Shown: piece by piece, positions 22,318-31,183 of the stretch
Position numbering within the stretch: position 1 is the first letter of the stretch
Layout of the letters: every line of letters begins with the position of its first letter
Assembly: GCA_016790765.1 (NCBI GenBank)
Contig: JAEUMZ010000170.1
Coordinates: forward strand, 1-48,543
Length of the DNA: 48,543 bases
From: Betaproteobacteria bacterium
Lineage (GTDB): Bacteria > Pseudomonadota > Gammaproteobacteria > Burkholderiales > Usitatibacteraceae
Direction: 5' to 3'
Position numbers and translations under genes: made by a program
Notes under the pieces: model-generated
What the model was told of the DNA's origin: nothing
The model's input: the letters and a program-made list of their open reading frames with translations, nothing else
Database searches by the model: none

Positions 22318-23445
22318 ATGTTCTACAAGAAGATTTTCGTGAAGAAGGATGAACGCGCGCTGCTGTTCAAGCGCGGCGACTTCGTGGGCGTGCTCGCTGC
22401 CGGGGAGCACAAGTTCTTCGACCCGCTGCGCCGCATCACGGCCGAGGTGTTCGGCCTCGACAAGCCGGAGTTCACCCACCGCATCGGCGAGTACCTGAAG
22501 AAAGCCGAGCCGGCGCTGGTGGCACGCGAGTTCCAGGTCGTCGAGCTCACCGCGACCGAGGTCGGGCTGCGCTACGACAACGGCGTGCTGGTCGAGCTGC
22601 TGCCGCCGAACGCGCGTCGCCTGTACTTCAAGGGCTTCGTCGACGTGAAGGTCGAGGTGCGCGATATCGCCGAGGACTTCGCCGTACCGGCTCCGCTGGC
22701 GCGCGAGCTGTTCGCCGGGCGTGCCAAGGCCGGCGGGATCGACGGCGTGTTCGCCGTGCAGGTGCCGCAGTACCACGTCGGCGTGCTGTATGTCGACGGC
22801 AAGGTGGATCGCCTGGTGCCACCCGGCGTTGCCGCGTTCTTCAAGTTCACGCGCGACATCAAGGCCGAGACCGTGGACCTGCGCCTGCAGGTGCTCGACG
22901 TGGCGGGACAGGAAATCCTGACCCGCGACAAGGTGTCGCTGCGCGTGAACCTCACGGCCGGATACCGCATCACAGACGTGATGCAGGCCTTCGGCAAGCA
23001 GGCCAAGCCGGTGGACTACCTGTACAAGGAGCTGCAGTTCGGCCTGCGCGCGGCGGTGGGAACCCGCACGCTCGATGAAATCCTCGAGGACAAGCACGTC
23101 CTGGATGAAGTCGTCGGCGCGCACATCCGCCGCCGCGTGGCCGGGTTCGGGCTGGAAGTCGAATCGGTCGGCGTGAAGGACATCATCCTGCCGGGCGACA
23201 TGAAGGCGATCCTGGCCAAGGTGGTGGAAGCCGAGAAGGCTGCACAGGCGAACGTGATCCGTCGTCGCGAGGAAACGGCCGCGACCCGCTCGCTGCTCAA
23301 CACCGCCAAGGTGATGGAAGACAACCCGACGGCGCTGCGCCTGAAGGAGCTGGAAACCCTGGAAAAGGTGACCGAGAAGATCGACAAGATCTCCGTGTTC
23401 GGGGGCCTCGACGGGGTGCTGAAGGACCTGGTGAAGATTCGCTAG
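22318..23445 (+). CDS. Slipin/SPFH (band 7) protein of the RNA-repair locus
   Basis: 375 residues. Begins MFYKKIFVKKDERALLFKRG with no transmembrane helix, continues through an N-terminal strand-rich region (about 1-200: LAAGEHKFFDPLRRITAEV, FQVVELTATEVGLRYDNGVL) to an SPFH domain (about 205-330: VLDVAGQEILTRDKVSLRVNLTAGYRITD, LDEILEDKHVLDEVVGAHI, GVKDIILPGDMKAILAKV) and a helical tail (AEKAAQANVIRRREETAATRSL) that may be coiled coil. Slipins form membrane-linked oligomers. Slipin genes recur beside rtcB in bacterial RNA-repair loci, so its place here is meaningful; the molecular role is unknown. Followed by a hairpin (23482-23519). Confidence 0.88.
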   Translation: MFYKKIFVKKDERALLFKRGDFVGVLAAGEHKFFDPLRRITAEVFGLDKPEFTHRIGEYLKKAEPALVAREFQVVELTATEVGLRYDNGVLVELLPPNARRLYFKGFVDVKVEVRDIAEDFAVPAPLARELFAGRAKAGGIDGVFAVQVPQYHVGVLYVDGKVDRLVPPGVAAFFKFTRDIKAETVDLRLQVLDVAGQEILTRDKVSLRVNLTAGYRITDVMQAFGKQAKPVDYLYKELQFGLRAAVGTRTLDEILEDKHVLDEVVGAHIRRRVAGFGLEVESVGVKDIILPGDMKAILAKVVEAEKAAQANVIRRREETAATRSLLNTAKVMEDNPTALRLKELETLEKVTEKIDKISVFGGLDGVLKDLVKIR

Positions 23446-23547
23446 TGGAGGAATGCACCGGGAACTTCACCCCAACCGTGGACCGGGCTGGCTTTCGAGG
23501 AATCGAAGGCCAGTCCGGTTCCACCCTCCATGCGAAGTACTCGATGT

Positions 23548-23578
23548 CCGTCATTCCGGCTTTCGCCGGAAAGACGGC
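23548..23578. repeat. Palindromic repeat of the GTCATTCCGGC type
   Basis: CCGTCATTCCGGC-TTT-CGCCGGAAAGACGG is an imperfect palindrome of a type scattered through many proteobacterial genomes between genes. It lies in the slipin-AAA gap and may act as a hairpin in the mRNA. Confidence 0.5.
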
Positions 23579-23603
23579 AAATGAGTGAATCGCGCAACCC
23601 GCC

Positions 23604-24713
23604 ATGAACCTCAATCCACTCCATTCCACCCAGACCGGCCTGCACCATGAGGCCTATGCGCTGTCCGACCTGCTGCTCGCGCGCCGCTTCGTGCAGTCGC
23701 TGTCCGAGGGCGTTTCGCGCTACCCCGTGCATCGCGAACTGCGCTTTGCCGCCCGCTCCCCGCTGGAGGCGCTGTTCGACCGCCTGGCCCTGACCGGCCC
23801 GTGGGCGGCCCTGCGCATCGATGCATTCAACATGATCCTCGACTCGACCGGCGCCGACGCGTTCTTCGTCACCGCGGGCGGCAACCGCAAGCAATCGTAT
23901 TGCTCCGTGCACTTCGACATCTGGGCGCAGGATGTCGGGAGCGCCGAGGCCGTGAAGGCGCGCCTGCTGGACCTGGCCGGCACCGATCGCATCACCGAGC
24001 CCACCTTCATCATCGACTGGCACTTCATGGCCGGGCGTGGCGAGGTGCGCAACGTGGTGATCGAGGAGCGCGCCGATCCGCCGCTCCTTGATGCGGCGTA
24101 CCCGGAGATCCCCGGGGGCATCCCGCGGTTCATATCGCAGTACCTGAATTCGCCGGACACCATCCTCGTCCTGCAGGGCCCGCCGGGCACCGGCAAGACG
24201 CGCCTCATTCGTGCCATCCTTGCGGCGATGACCGCAAACAAGGGCGACCAGGCGCGCGCGCTCTACACCGGCGACAAGAAGGCGCTCGAGGGCGACGAAC
24301 TGTTCGTGAGCTTCATCACCGGGCTCGAGGATGCGTTCGTGGTCGAGGATGCCGATCACCTGCTCAAGCCGCGCTGTGACGGCAACGAGCACCTGCACCG
24401 CTTCCTCGCCATCGCCGATGGCGTGGTACGTTCCCAGGGCCGCAAGATCATTTTCTCGACCAACCTGCCCAACGTCGGGGACCTCGATGACGCGATGATC
24501 CGCCCGGGCCGCTGTTTTGCCCGCGTGCAGGCGCGCGAACTGACCCTCGCGGAAGCAGCCGAACTGATCCGCCAATTGACCCCGGATGCCGCCCTGCAAG
24601 CCCGCGCCATGGCAAGCCTCTCCGCCCTGGCGCGCCGGTCGCATTCGCTGGCGGACATTTACGCCGCGATTCGCGAGCCGGATGCAGAACCCCAGCACCG
24701 ACGCGGCGTTTGA
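23604..24713 (+). CDS. AAA+ ATPase of the RNA-repair locus
   Basis: 369 residues. An N-terminal domain of about 150 residues of unknown type precedes a single AAA+ module: Walker A GPPGTGKT (about 192-199), Walker B-like FVVEDADHLL, sensor-1 IIFSTNLPN and the RPGRCF arginine-finger/box VII segment, then a short helical lid. The motif set is that of single-ring AAA proteins such as BCS1-like remodelers. It follows the slipin after 158 bp, and slipin plus AAA pairs occur near rtcB in other bacteria by my recollection. Could remodel RNA-protein complexes or the slipin scaffold; this is inference. The stop codon lies within repeat copy 2. Confidence 0.85.
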   Translation: MNLNPLHSTQTGLHHEAYALSDLLLARRFVQSLSEGVSRYPVHRELRFAARSPLEALFDRLALTGPWAALRIDAFNMILDSTGADAFFVTAGGNRKQSYCSVHFDIWAQDVGSAEAVKARLLDLAGTDRITEPTFIIDWHFMAGRGEVRNVVIEERADPPLLDAAYPEIPGGIPRFISQYLNSPDTILVLQGPPGTGKTRLIRAILAAMTANKGDQARALYTGDKKALEGDELFVSFITGLEDAFVVEDADHLLKPRCDGNEHLHRFLAIADGVVRSQGRKIIFSTNLPNVGDLDDAMIRPGRCFARVQARELTLAEAAELIRQLTPDAALQARAMASLSALARRSHSLADIYAAIREPDAEPQHRRGV

Positions 24714-24757
24714 GCCAAAAGTGGCCCAAAGTCCGCGCCGGTACTGGGGTTTGGCGC
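24705..24757 (+). repeat. Interspersed repeat, copy 2
   Basis: GAGCCAAAAGTGGCCC, then CCGCGCCGGTACTGGGGTTT. The repeat overlaps the AAA gene stop codon (TGA at 24711-24713), so it may have replaced the original 3' end of that gene. Confidence 0.5.
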
Positions 24758-24848
24758 AAATCTGCCGAGCGCATGACGCATCCAGCGTGGGGCGAATTAG
24801 AATGGCGCCAGCGCGTGCATGGCATGCGCACCGATCACGTCCCGGACC

Positions 24849-25553
24849 ATGGCCAAACGCAACTGTCCCTACTGCGCGCATTCCAACGCCACCGATGCCA
24901 AGTTTTGCGTCGCGTGCGGCGCGGTCATGCACCTGGCGCCGTGCCCGCATTGCGGCTCGATCAACCACATCAACGTCGAGAAGTGCTACCGCTGCGGGGG
25001 CGATCTCCCCAAGCAGGAGATCCTCGAGGGGGAGCCGGAGGCCGCGCCGGGCATCGCATCGCCGGCCTCCGAATCGTCCGCCCGCGAAGCGGGCGAGGCA
25101 CCGCCAGCGGATACCTCGCCGACCTTCCTCAGCCACGGCCCGCCCACCGTGCTGGTGCGCGCGGAACCGGAGTCCCAGGCCGGTCGGCCGTCCCTCGCGG
25201 TCATGTTCATCATCATCTGTTCATTCGTGTTCGCCGGCCTTTACGCCTACAAGCACCGCGGCGGCGTGCAAAAGGACGACGCGGCCAAGGGGCCGGCGAC
25301 CGCCGCGCCGCCGACCCAGGCGGCCCCCGCGACTACGCCGCCCACCGTGCCGGTCGCCCAGCCCGCACCGGCGGAGCCGGCCAAGCCGCCGGCGGAAACC
25401 GCGAAGGCGCCTCCTGCCGTCGCTGCCAAGCCTGCCGCCAAGCCCGCCGGGAAACCGGCGCCCGCCGATGCACCGCCCAAGCCGGCGGCGCCGGTTACGC
25501 CGTGTACGGAAGCTGTCGCGGCCCTGGGCTTGTGCAAGCCCGACGCCAAGTAG
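24849..25553 (+). CDS. Double zinc-ribbon membrane protein
   Basis: 234 residues. Two zinc ribbons at the N-terminus (CPYC..FCVACG and CPHC..CYRCGG; residues about 5-55), a linker, one transmembrane helix (LAVMFIIICSFVFAGLYAY) and a long Ala/Pro/Lys tail. It ends in CTEAVAALGLCKPDAK; the product of the next gene ends in CGAEERALGLCK, so the two share a C-terminal motif. Orientation would place the ribbons in the cytoplasm and the tail in the periplasm. Function unknown. Starts 92 bases after repeat copy 2; the next gene begins 14 bases after its stop. Confidence 0.75.
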   Translation: MAKRNCPYCAHSNATDAKFCVACGAVMHLAPCPHCGSINHINVEKCYRCGGDLPKQEILEGEPEAAPGIASPASESSAREAGEAPPADTSPTFLSHGPPTVLVRAEPESQAGRPSLAVMFIIICSFVFAGLYAYKHRGGVQKDDAAKGPATAAPPTQAAPATTPPTVPVAQPAPAEPAKPPAETAKAPPAVAAKPAAKPAGKPAPADAPPKPAAPVTPCTEAVAALGLCKPDAK

Positions 25554-25567
25554 GCCGGGCCGCCGCC

Positions 25568-26617
25568 ATGCGCATCCGCGTCGCCAGCCCGGCAATCGCG
25601 TTGACCGCAAGCCTGTTCGCCCTTGGGGCAGATGCCGCCGTGGACTGGAAGATCGCGACCGATTCGGACAAGAGCACCCACTACGTGATCGGCAATGACC
25701 TGGCGCGCCACGTGGCGCCCGCCGCCGGTGTGCGGCTCAGCGTCCTGCAGACCCCGGGGGCCGCCGCCAACATCAAGCTGTTGCGCTACGACAGCGGCGT
25801 CAAGCTCGCCATCGTGCAGAACGACGTCTTGCTGGCGCTCACCGAACAGGCGCGCGCCGGCCATGCCGAGGCCGGCGAGCTGACGCAGTCGCTGCGGGTG
25901 GTCACGCCGTTGTTCGACAACGAAATCCACCTCATCGCGCGCGCCGACTCGCCGATGAACTTCGTGCATGACATGCGCGAGGCCCGCATCAGCGGCGGCG
26001 TGGTCGGCAGCGGCGCGGCGCTGACCACCCATGCGCTGTACCGGCGGCTGTTTGGCCAGCCGATCCCCGAGACCCAAGCCGTGTTCGCCACCGCAGAGGA
26101 AGCACTGGTGCGGCTGATCACCGACAAGAGCATCGACGTGGTGGCCGTGGTGGGCGCACAGCCTGCGCCGCTGATCGCCAACATGAAGCCCGAGGCGCAG
26201 AAGTTCATCAAGCTGCTGAAATTCGACCCGGCGCATGCCGCGTCGAAAGCCGTCACCGCCGGCTATGTGCCGGCCCGGCTCAAGGCGGCCAGCTACCCAA
26301 ACCTGCTCGCGGCGGACATCGACACCCTGGCGGTCGGCACCCTGCTGGCCACCTACGACTATCCGCAGAAGGACACCGCCGAGACGCTGGGGCGCTTCGG
26401 TCGCGCGCTTTGCCAGAACTTCACCACCCTGCAGGCTAAGGGCCACCCGAAGTGGAAGGAAGCCGATCTCGCGCTGCCGCAGCTGCCCGATGGCTGGCGC
26501 TATTTCACGCCCGCGGCCAACGAGATCAAGGCCTGCCTCGCGCGCCAAGGGAAGCCCACCACGCGCACGGAAAAGGCCTGCGGTGCGGAGGAGCGGGCGC
26601 TCGGGTTGTGCAAGTAG
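25568..26617 (+). CDS. TAXI-family TRAP transporter solute-binding protein
   Basis: 349 residues with a signal peptide (IALTASLFALGADA). WKIATDSDKSTHYVIGNDLARHV and the following LQTPGAAANIKLLRYDSGVKLAIVQND are the TAXI-type opening and core. TAXI proteins normally deliver carboxylates such as glutamate to a fused TRAP permease; no permease gene lies nearby, so it is an orphan or has another role. The extra C-terminal Cys pair (KACGAEERALGLCK) is unusual and matches the preceding gene's end. Probably one operon with the zinc-ribbon gene. Confidence 0.8.
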   Translation: MRIRVASPAIALTASLFALGADAAVDWKIATDSDKSTHYVIGNDLARHVAPAAGVRLSVLQTPGAAANIKLLRYDSGVKLAIVQNDVLLALTEQARAGHAEAGELTQSLRVVTPLFDNEIHLIARADSPMNFVHDMREARISGGVVGSGAALTTHALYRRLFGQPIPETQAVFATAEEALVRLITDKSIDVVAVVGAQPAPLIANMKPEAQKFIKLLKFDPAHAASKAVTAGYVPARLKAASYPNLLAADIDTLAVGTLLATYDYPQKDTAETLGRFGRALCQNFTTLQAKGHPKWKEADLALPQLPDGWRYFTPAANEIKACLARQGKPTTRTEKACGAEERALGLCK

Positions 26618-26642
26618 GCCCGCGTCCGCCGTCCGGCGTGCG

Positions 26643-27461
26643 CTACTTCAATGCAGTGATCAATTCCAGCGTCACCTTGGTCACCTCGCGCTCGATCAGC
26701 TGGCTGACGTAGCGCACCTTGTCCGCCGAGGACAGGGCATTCCAGGGTTCGCCGATATCCTGGCCGGCGCGGCCGGCGGTGGCGATTGAAGCGGCAGTGA
26801 TGGCGCGCCGCCCCAACACCTTCAAGCTGGCGGTGTCGAGGACCATCACGTCCACATAGACGAACGGGGCGATGAAGCCGATTCCGCTGACGGTGCGCTG
26901 CCCGGTTTCCGAGTGGATCGTGGCGGTGTTGGTGGTGCTGTCGAGGTAGAACCCGAGGCCCTCGAGTTTGCCGGTCTCGAACGAATCCCCCCAGTTGCGC
27001 AGCATCAGGTTGGCCTCGTCGCGCCGCTTGAGCACCAGCACCAGGCGGTTGGCGCCTTGCTTCTTGGCCGCCTCGACGATGGCCTCCGGCACCGCCAGCT
27101 TGTCGCCACGCGACTCGAACAGCGTCTGCTGGCGGTCGAACAGCACGGGACTGCGCGCATTCAGGATCGCCAGTTCGGCGTGGGGCTGCACGCGCTTGAT
27201 GGCATTGCCGGCGGCGGACGCGGCCGTGCTGTCGAAGATCGGGTTGTCGATCGGCACCGGCTGGCGGCGGTTCTGGTTGAGGTTGGATCCGGCCTGCGAC
27301 TGCTTGATCACGATCTCGAGCTTGTCGCCGATCAGCGAGAGCATGGCGTACACCGGCATCGCCTCCGTGCCCTGGCTGGGGGCGGGGCTGGCGGTTTGCG
27401 CGTGCAGCGGCAGGGTGGCGGCGGCCAGCAGCACGGCGGCCAAGGTTCGAAACAGGGACAT
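26643..27461 (-). CDS. Exported protein of unknown function
   Basis: 272 residues with a signal peptide (SLFRTLAAVLLAAATLPLHA). The mature protein has VYAMLSLIGDKLEIVIKQSQ near the N-terminus, GANRLVLVLKRRDEANLM in the middle and YVDVMVLDTASLKVLGRR near the end, a pattern I have seen in beta- and gammaproteobacterial hypothetical proteins; no named domain recognised. It converges with the TAXI gene (25 bp gap) and is divergent from the 75-aa gene. Confidence 0.65.
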   Translation of the reverse strand: MSLFRTLAAVLLAAATLPLHAQTASPAPSQGTEAMPVYAMLSLIGDKLEIVIKQSQAGSNLNQNRRQPVPIDNPIFDSTAASAAGNAIKRVQPHAELAILNARSPVLFDRQQTLFESRGDKLAVPEAIVEAAKKQGANRLVLVLKRRDEANLMLRNWGDSFETGKLEGLGFYLDSTTNTATIHSETGQRTVSGIGFIAPFVYVDVMVLDTASLKVLGRRAITAASIATAGRAGQDIGEPWNALSSADKVRYVSQLIEREVTKVTLELITALK

Positions 27462-27646
27462 GTCGGGGCTCCGAAACGATGAATTCCGCGATGTTACGGC
27501 AGGTTTCCGCGTGCGGTTCATCGTCGCGCACACGCATTCGCACAGGATTTTCCGCATTTCGTCGCGTCTGCGTTGAGCGCTGCGCGGCCGAACCCTACAG
27601 TGCGCCCATCGATCACCAAACACCGTTCAACCCCAAGGAGAAACAC

Positions 27647-27874
27647 ATGAACACCCGTACCGCCCAACTGAACAAGGACAACACCCTGATCACCACGCTG
27701 CTCGCCGCCACCCTGCTGAGCGTCGCGAGCGGTGTCCTGGCCAACCATGCCCCGGCCGCGACGAAAACCGAAGTGGTTCGCATGGAACCGATCGTCGTCA
27801 CCGCCAAGCGCGGCGCCGATGTGAAGCTCGAAACGATCGTCGTCACCGCCCCGCGCCTGACGCGCCTGGCCTGA
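27647..27874 (+). CDS. 75-aa exported protein with tandem TonB-box-like motifs
   Basis: 75 residues: signal-like N-terminus (TTLLAATLLSVASGVLANHA) and a tail with two copies of a TonB-box-like motif, MEPIVVTAKR and LETIVVTAPR. The motif ETIVVTA.R is characteristic of the start of TonB-dependent receptors, yet no receptor follows. A strong AAGGAG site precedes the ATG. A terminator follows at 27962. Perhaps a small TonB-interacting peptide; function unknown. Confidence 0.6.
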   Translation: MNTRTAQLNKDNTLITTLLAATLLSVASGVLANHAPAATKTEVVRMEPIVVTAKRGADVKLETIVVTAPRLTRLA

Positions 27875-27961
27875 TTGCGGGCCGCAAACTTGGGGTGAAT
27901 CGTTGAATTGAAGTGGGTGAGGAAGGCGCCCATCACACGGCGCCGGCAGTGCAGGCCCAGG

Positions 27962-27998
27962 ACGGCGAACCGCGCAAGCAGTTCGCCGTTTTGCTTTT
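27962..27998 (+). terminator. Terminator after the 75-aa gene
   Basis: ACGGCGAAC/GTTCGCCGT, a 9-bp stem with a 10-nt loop followed by TTTGCTTTT. It lies in the convergent gap before kup. Confidence 0.7.
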
Positions 27999-28021
27999 GC
28001 GCCGCCGCCGCGGCCCGAAGG

Positions 28022-29893
28022 TCAGATCTCGACCTGCGCGCCCAGCTCCACCACGCGATTCGACGGGATGCGGAAATAGTCCGAGGCCTTGGCCGCGAGG
28101 TGCGACATCCACACAAACAAATGCTCGCGCCACAAGGCCATGCCACCCTTGGGTGTGGCGATCAGCGTCTCGCGGTTGACGAAGAAGCTGGTCTCCATCA
28201 TGTCGAATTCCATGTGCTGGAGCTTGCAGTCGGCCAGCATGGCCGGAATGTCCGGCGACTCCTTGAAGCCATAGTGCGCGGTAATCTTGTAGAAACCGTG
28301 CTGCAGGTTCTCGATCCAGATGTAATCTTCCTTGGGCACGCGCGGGATGTCCTGCACCTGTACCGACAGCACCACCACGCGCCCGTGCAGGACCTTGTTG
28401 TGTTTGAGGTTGTGCAATAGCGCGTTGGGCACGCCGTCCGGGCTGGTGGTCATGAACACGCCGGTGCCCGCGACGCGCGGGATGTCGGAATCCACCACCG
28501 AGTCGACGAAGCCCTTCAACGGCAGCGCGCCCTCATTGGACTTTCTGCGCAGGATATGCCGCCCGCGCCACCAGGTGCTCATCAAGGTGAACATCACCGC
28601 GCCGATCACCAGCGGGAACCAGCCGCCGTCGGGCAGCTTCACCAGCGTGGCCGACAGGAACATCAGGTCGTTGGCCAGGATCCCCAGCACCATGACGACG
28701 GCGAAGGCGCGGCTCCACTTCCAGATCATCGTCATGACCACGAATAGCAGCAGCGTGTCGATGGTCATGGTGAGCATCACCGCGATGCCGTAGGCCGAGG
28801 CGAGGTTGGACGAGTTCTTGAAGATGAACACCAGCACCAGGATGCCGATCAACAGGCCCCAATTGACGAACGGCACGTAGATTTGGCCGGTGTCGCGCTC
28901 GGAGGTGATGTTGACGCGAAAGCGCGGCAGGTAACCGAGCGAGATCGCCTCCTTGGTGAGGCTGAAGGCGCCCGAGATCACCGCCTGGGAGGCGATGATC
29001 GCCGCGGCCGTCGCGAGTACCAGCAGCGGCACCAGCGCCCAGTGCGGGGCCATGAGGTAGAACGGATTCTTGATCGCAGCCGGATCGGCCAGCAGCAGCG
29101 CGCCCTGGCCGAAGTAATTGAGCAGCAGCGCCGGCCACACCAGCGAAAACCAGCCGAGCCGGATCGGCTTCTTGCCGAAGTGGCCCATGTCCGCATACAG
29201 CGCTTCGCCGCCGGTGACGCACAACACCACCGCGCCCAGCACCAGCCAGCCCTGCACCTGGTAGTTGATCAGGAACTGCCAGCTGTACCAGGGATTGAAC
29301 GCCTTGAGGATGAACGGGTGTTCGATGATCTTTAGGATGCCCAGCAGGGCCAGCACGCCGAACCACAGCACCATGGTCGGGCCGAACACCTTGCCCACCG
29401 CCGCGGTACCGTGCTTCTGGATGACAAAGAGGCCGATGAGGATGCCCACCGAGATCGGCACCACATAGGCCGACAGTGCGGGCGCCACCACGTTGAGGCC
29501 CTCGACCGCCGACAGCACCGACATGGCCGGTGTGATGATGGCGTCGCCGTAGAACATCGAGGCGCCGAACATGCCCAGCGCCACCACCCACCAGCGGCTC
29601 TTGGTGCCGAAGCGGAAACAGCGTTGCGACAATGCGGTAAGCGCCAGGATGCCGCCTTCGCCCTTGTTGTCGGCGCGCATCATGAACACCAGGTACTTGA
29701 CCGTCACCAGCGCGGTCATGGCCCAGAACATGATCGACAGGATGCCCAGCACGGTCTCCGGCGCGATCGGCATGCCGTGGGGGCCGGAAAACGATTCCTT
29801 GATCGCGTACAGCGGACTGGTGCCGATGTCGCCGAACACCACCCCGATCGCACCGACGGTCAGCGCGCCGAGTTTCTTGTTGGGGGCATCCAT
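28022..29893 (-). CDS. kup: Low-affinity potassium transporter Kup
   Basis: 623 residues, the usual Kup length. Starts MDAPNKKLGALTVGAIGVVFGDIGTSPLYA; GDIGTSPLYA is the family signature. About twelve transmembrane helices in the first 430 residues (for example YGDAIITPAMSVLSAVEG) and a soluble C-terminal domain ending in FRIPSNRVVELGAQVEI. Kup is an H+/K+ symporter of the inner membrane. No Shine-Dalgarno is obvious before the ATG at 29893. Single gene; the 194-bp gap to the SGNH gene shows nothing else. Confidence 0.95.
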   Translation of the reverse strand: MDAPNKKLGALTVGAIGVVFGDIGTSPLYAIKESFSGPHGMPIAPETVLGILSIMFWAMTALVTVKYLVFMMRADNKGEGGILALTALSQRCFRFGTKSRWWVVALGMFGASMFYGDAIITPAMSVLSAVEGLNVVAPALSAYVVPISVGILIGLFVIQKHGTAAVGKVFGPTMVLWFGVLALLGILKIIEHPFILKAFNPWYSWQFLINYQVQGWLVLGAVVLCVTGGEALYADMGHFGKKPIRLGWFSLVWPALLLNYFGQGALLLADPAAIKNPFYLMAPHWALVPLLVLATAAAIIASQAVISGAFSLTKEAISLGYLPRFRVNITSERDTGQIYVPFVNWGLLIGILVLVFIFKNSSNLASAYGIAVMLTMTIDTLLLFVVMTMIWKWSRAFAVVMVLGILANDLMFLSATLVKLPDGGWFPLVIGAVMFTLMSTWWRGRHILRRKSNEGALPLKGFVDSVVDSDIPRVAGTGVFMTTSPDGVPNALLHNLKHNKVLHGRVVVLSVQVQDIPRVPKEDYIWIENLQHGFYKITAHYGFKESPDIPAMLADCKLQHMEFDMMETSFFVNRETLIATPKGGMALWREHLFVWMSHLAAKASDYFRIPSNRVVELGAQVEI

Positions 29894-30087
29894 GGAGGGG
29901 GCGGGACCGGCAGGTCAAGCGCGGCCGGCGCAACGGGGGCCGCGCCGGGGCCGGTGAGGAGGTTAGGGGTCGTCAAGGATTCAACGGGCCAGGACCGCGA
30001 TGCGCGGTGAAGGACGCGAAGCATATGCCTATTCGTGTTGCGGTGCAATATGACGGATGCACCCGCTGGGGCGCAGTCCGGCGCCGG

Positions 30088-31179
30088 TCAATGCGCCGCC
30101 CGGGCCGCGGTCACGGCGGCCGCCGGGTCGAACGCGGCCAGCTGCGCGCGCAAGGCCGCTTCGAAGCCGGGCAGCGAATCCGGGGTGAGGCGATAGCGCG
30201 CGTCATTGCCGCACGCCGCGTCGAGCAGCGCCAGGTTCACGGCCGGGTCGAAGTGGTAGATGTCGCTGTAGCGATCGAACCGGTGCGTGATGGCTGCCTC
30301 CGACTGCAGGTCGAACCAACGCACGTTCGGCATCGCGCGGGTGCGCTCGAGGACATGGCGCTTGAAGGCCAGCGACACCTCGAGCTGTTTGCGCTGCGCG
30401 AAGTCGGCCCACACCATGATTGAGTAGGGCGGAAACACCAGGTTGAACTCGGTGTCCGGGTGCGCACCCATCAGGGCGGCGTAATTGGCCTCGAAGCTGG
30501 CCTGCATGTGCGCCAGCGTGCGCGGGCCCTGGCGGAAGCGCCGGTTGATGTGGGCCGGGTCGATGTCCTTGAGCGCGCGCGCGGCCGAGAACGACACCTC
30601 GTGAACCCAGTTCCACGCGCGATCGGGATCGGTGCCGAAGGAACCCTTGGGCGCGCCGCGCGCGATGGCCAGGGCGTGCATCGTCACCGACCCATTGAGC
30701 AGATAGCGAAAGTCGTTCCAGCGCGCCTCGTCGTACAGGTACTCCGGCAACGGGGCGGAGATGTCCGGCAGGCTGCCGTCGAGCGGCGCGGCAAAGGAAT
30801 TGAAATCGATCGACATCACCACGCGGCGGACCGGCTGCGACCGCAGCGCCACCTCCAGGATGCGGCGCTGCTCGTAGGCGGACATGGCGGCGAGTGCCAG
30901 GTTCACGGCGCGCCCGCCGCAGCGCGCACCGGCCTCGGCGAGGCTGTAGTTCTCCATGATCGAGGAGCCGCTGATCACCACGTCGTACGCGGCGTGCTTG
31001 GCGATGCCCGGCGCGATGTAGCGCTGCAGCGCGCGCACGTAGCGCGCCTGGCCGGCCGCCGGTGCACGGTATTGCTGGAATGGGTCGATGCGGTAGTTGA
31101 ACGCGGCCACGCCGGCCAGGGGCAGCAGCGCCATGGCGGCGGCGATCCACAGGAAACGGAGCGGTGCGGTGCGCGCCAT
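30088..31179 (-). CDS. SGNH-hydrolase-like membrane-anchored protein, MBOAT partner
   Basis: 363 residues with one N-terminal transmembrane helix (FLWIAAAMALLPLAGVAAF). VVISGSSIMENYS has the GSS form of an SGNH nucleophile block, and a C-terminal YSDIYHFDPAVN supplies a D..H pair. Together with the MBOAT gene four bases upstream it forms the two-part O-acetylation module (as in AlgI with AlgJ/X), where the MBOAT carries acetyl groups across the membrane and this protein transfers them to a glycan in the periplasm. Substrate unknown; no polysaccharide synthase is in view. Confidence 0.75.
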   Translation of the reverse strand: MARTAPLRFLWIAAAMALLPLAGVAAFNYRIDPFQQYRAPAAGQARYVRALQRYIAPGIAKHAAYDVVISGSSIMENYSLAEAGARCGGRAVNLALAAMSAYEQRRILEVALRSQPVRRVVMSIDFNSFAAPLDGSLPDISAPLPEYLYDEARWNDFRYLLNGSVTMHALAIARGAPKGSFGTDPDRAWNWVHEVSFSAARALKDIDPAHINRRFRQGPRTLAHMQASFEANYAALMGAHPDTEFNLVFPPYSIMVWADFAQRKQLEVSLAFKRHVLERTRAMPNVRWFDLQSEAAITHRFDRYSDIYHFDPAVNLALLDAACGNDARYRLTPDSLPGFEAALRAQLAAFDPAAAVTAARAAH

Positions 31180-31183
31180 CGGA

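Noticed and set aside
21919..23124. 401-aa minus-strand ORF over the slipin gene
   Set aside because: Shadow of the GC-rich slipin frame; composition rich in Arg, Val, Leu and His without domains.
17041..24713. Integrated prophage or ICE
   Set aside because: No integrase, structural, conjugation or replication genes and no clear att repeats; only the Xre gene is phage-like.
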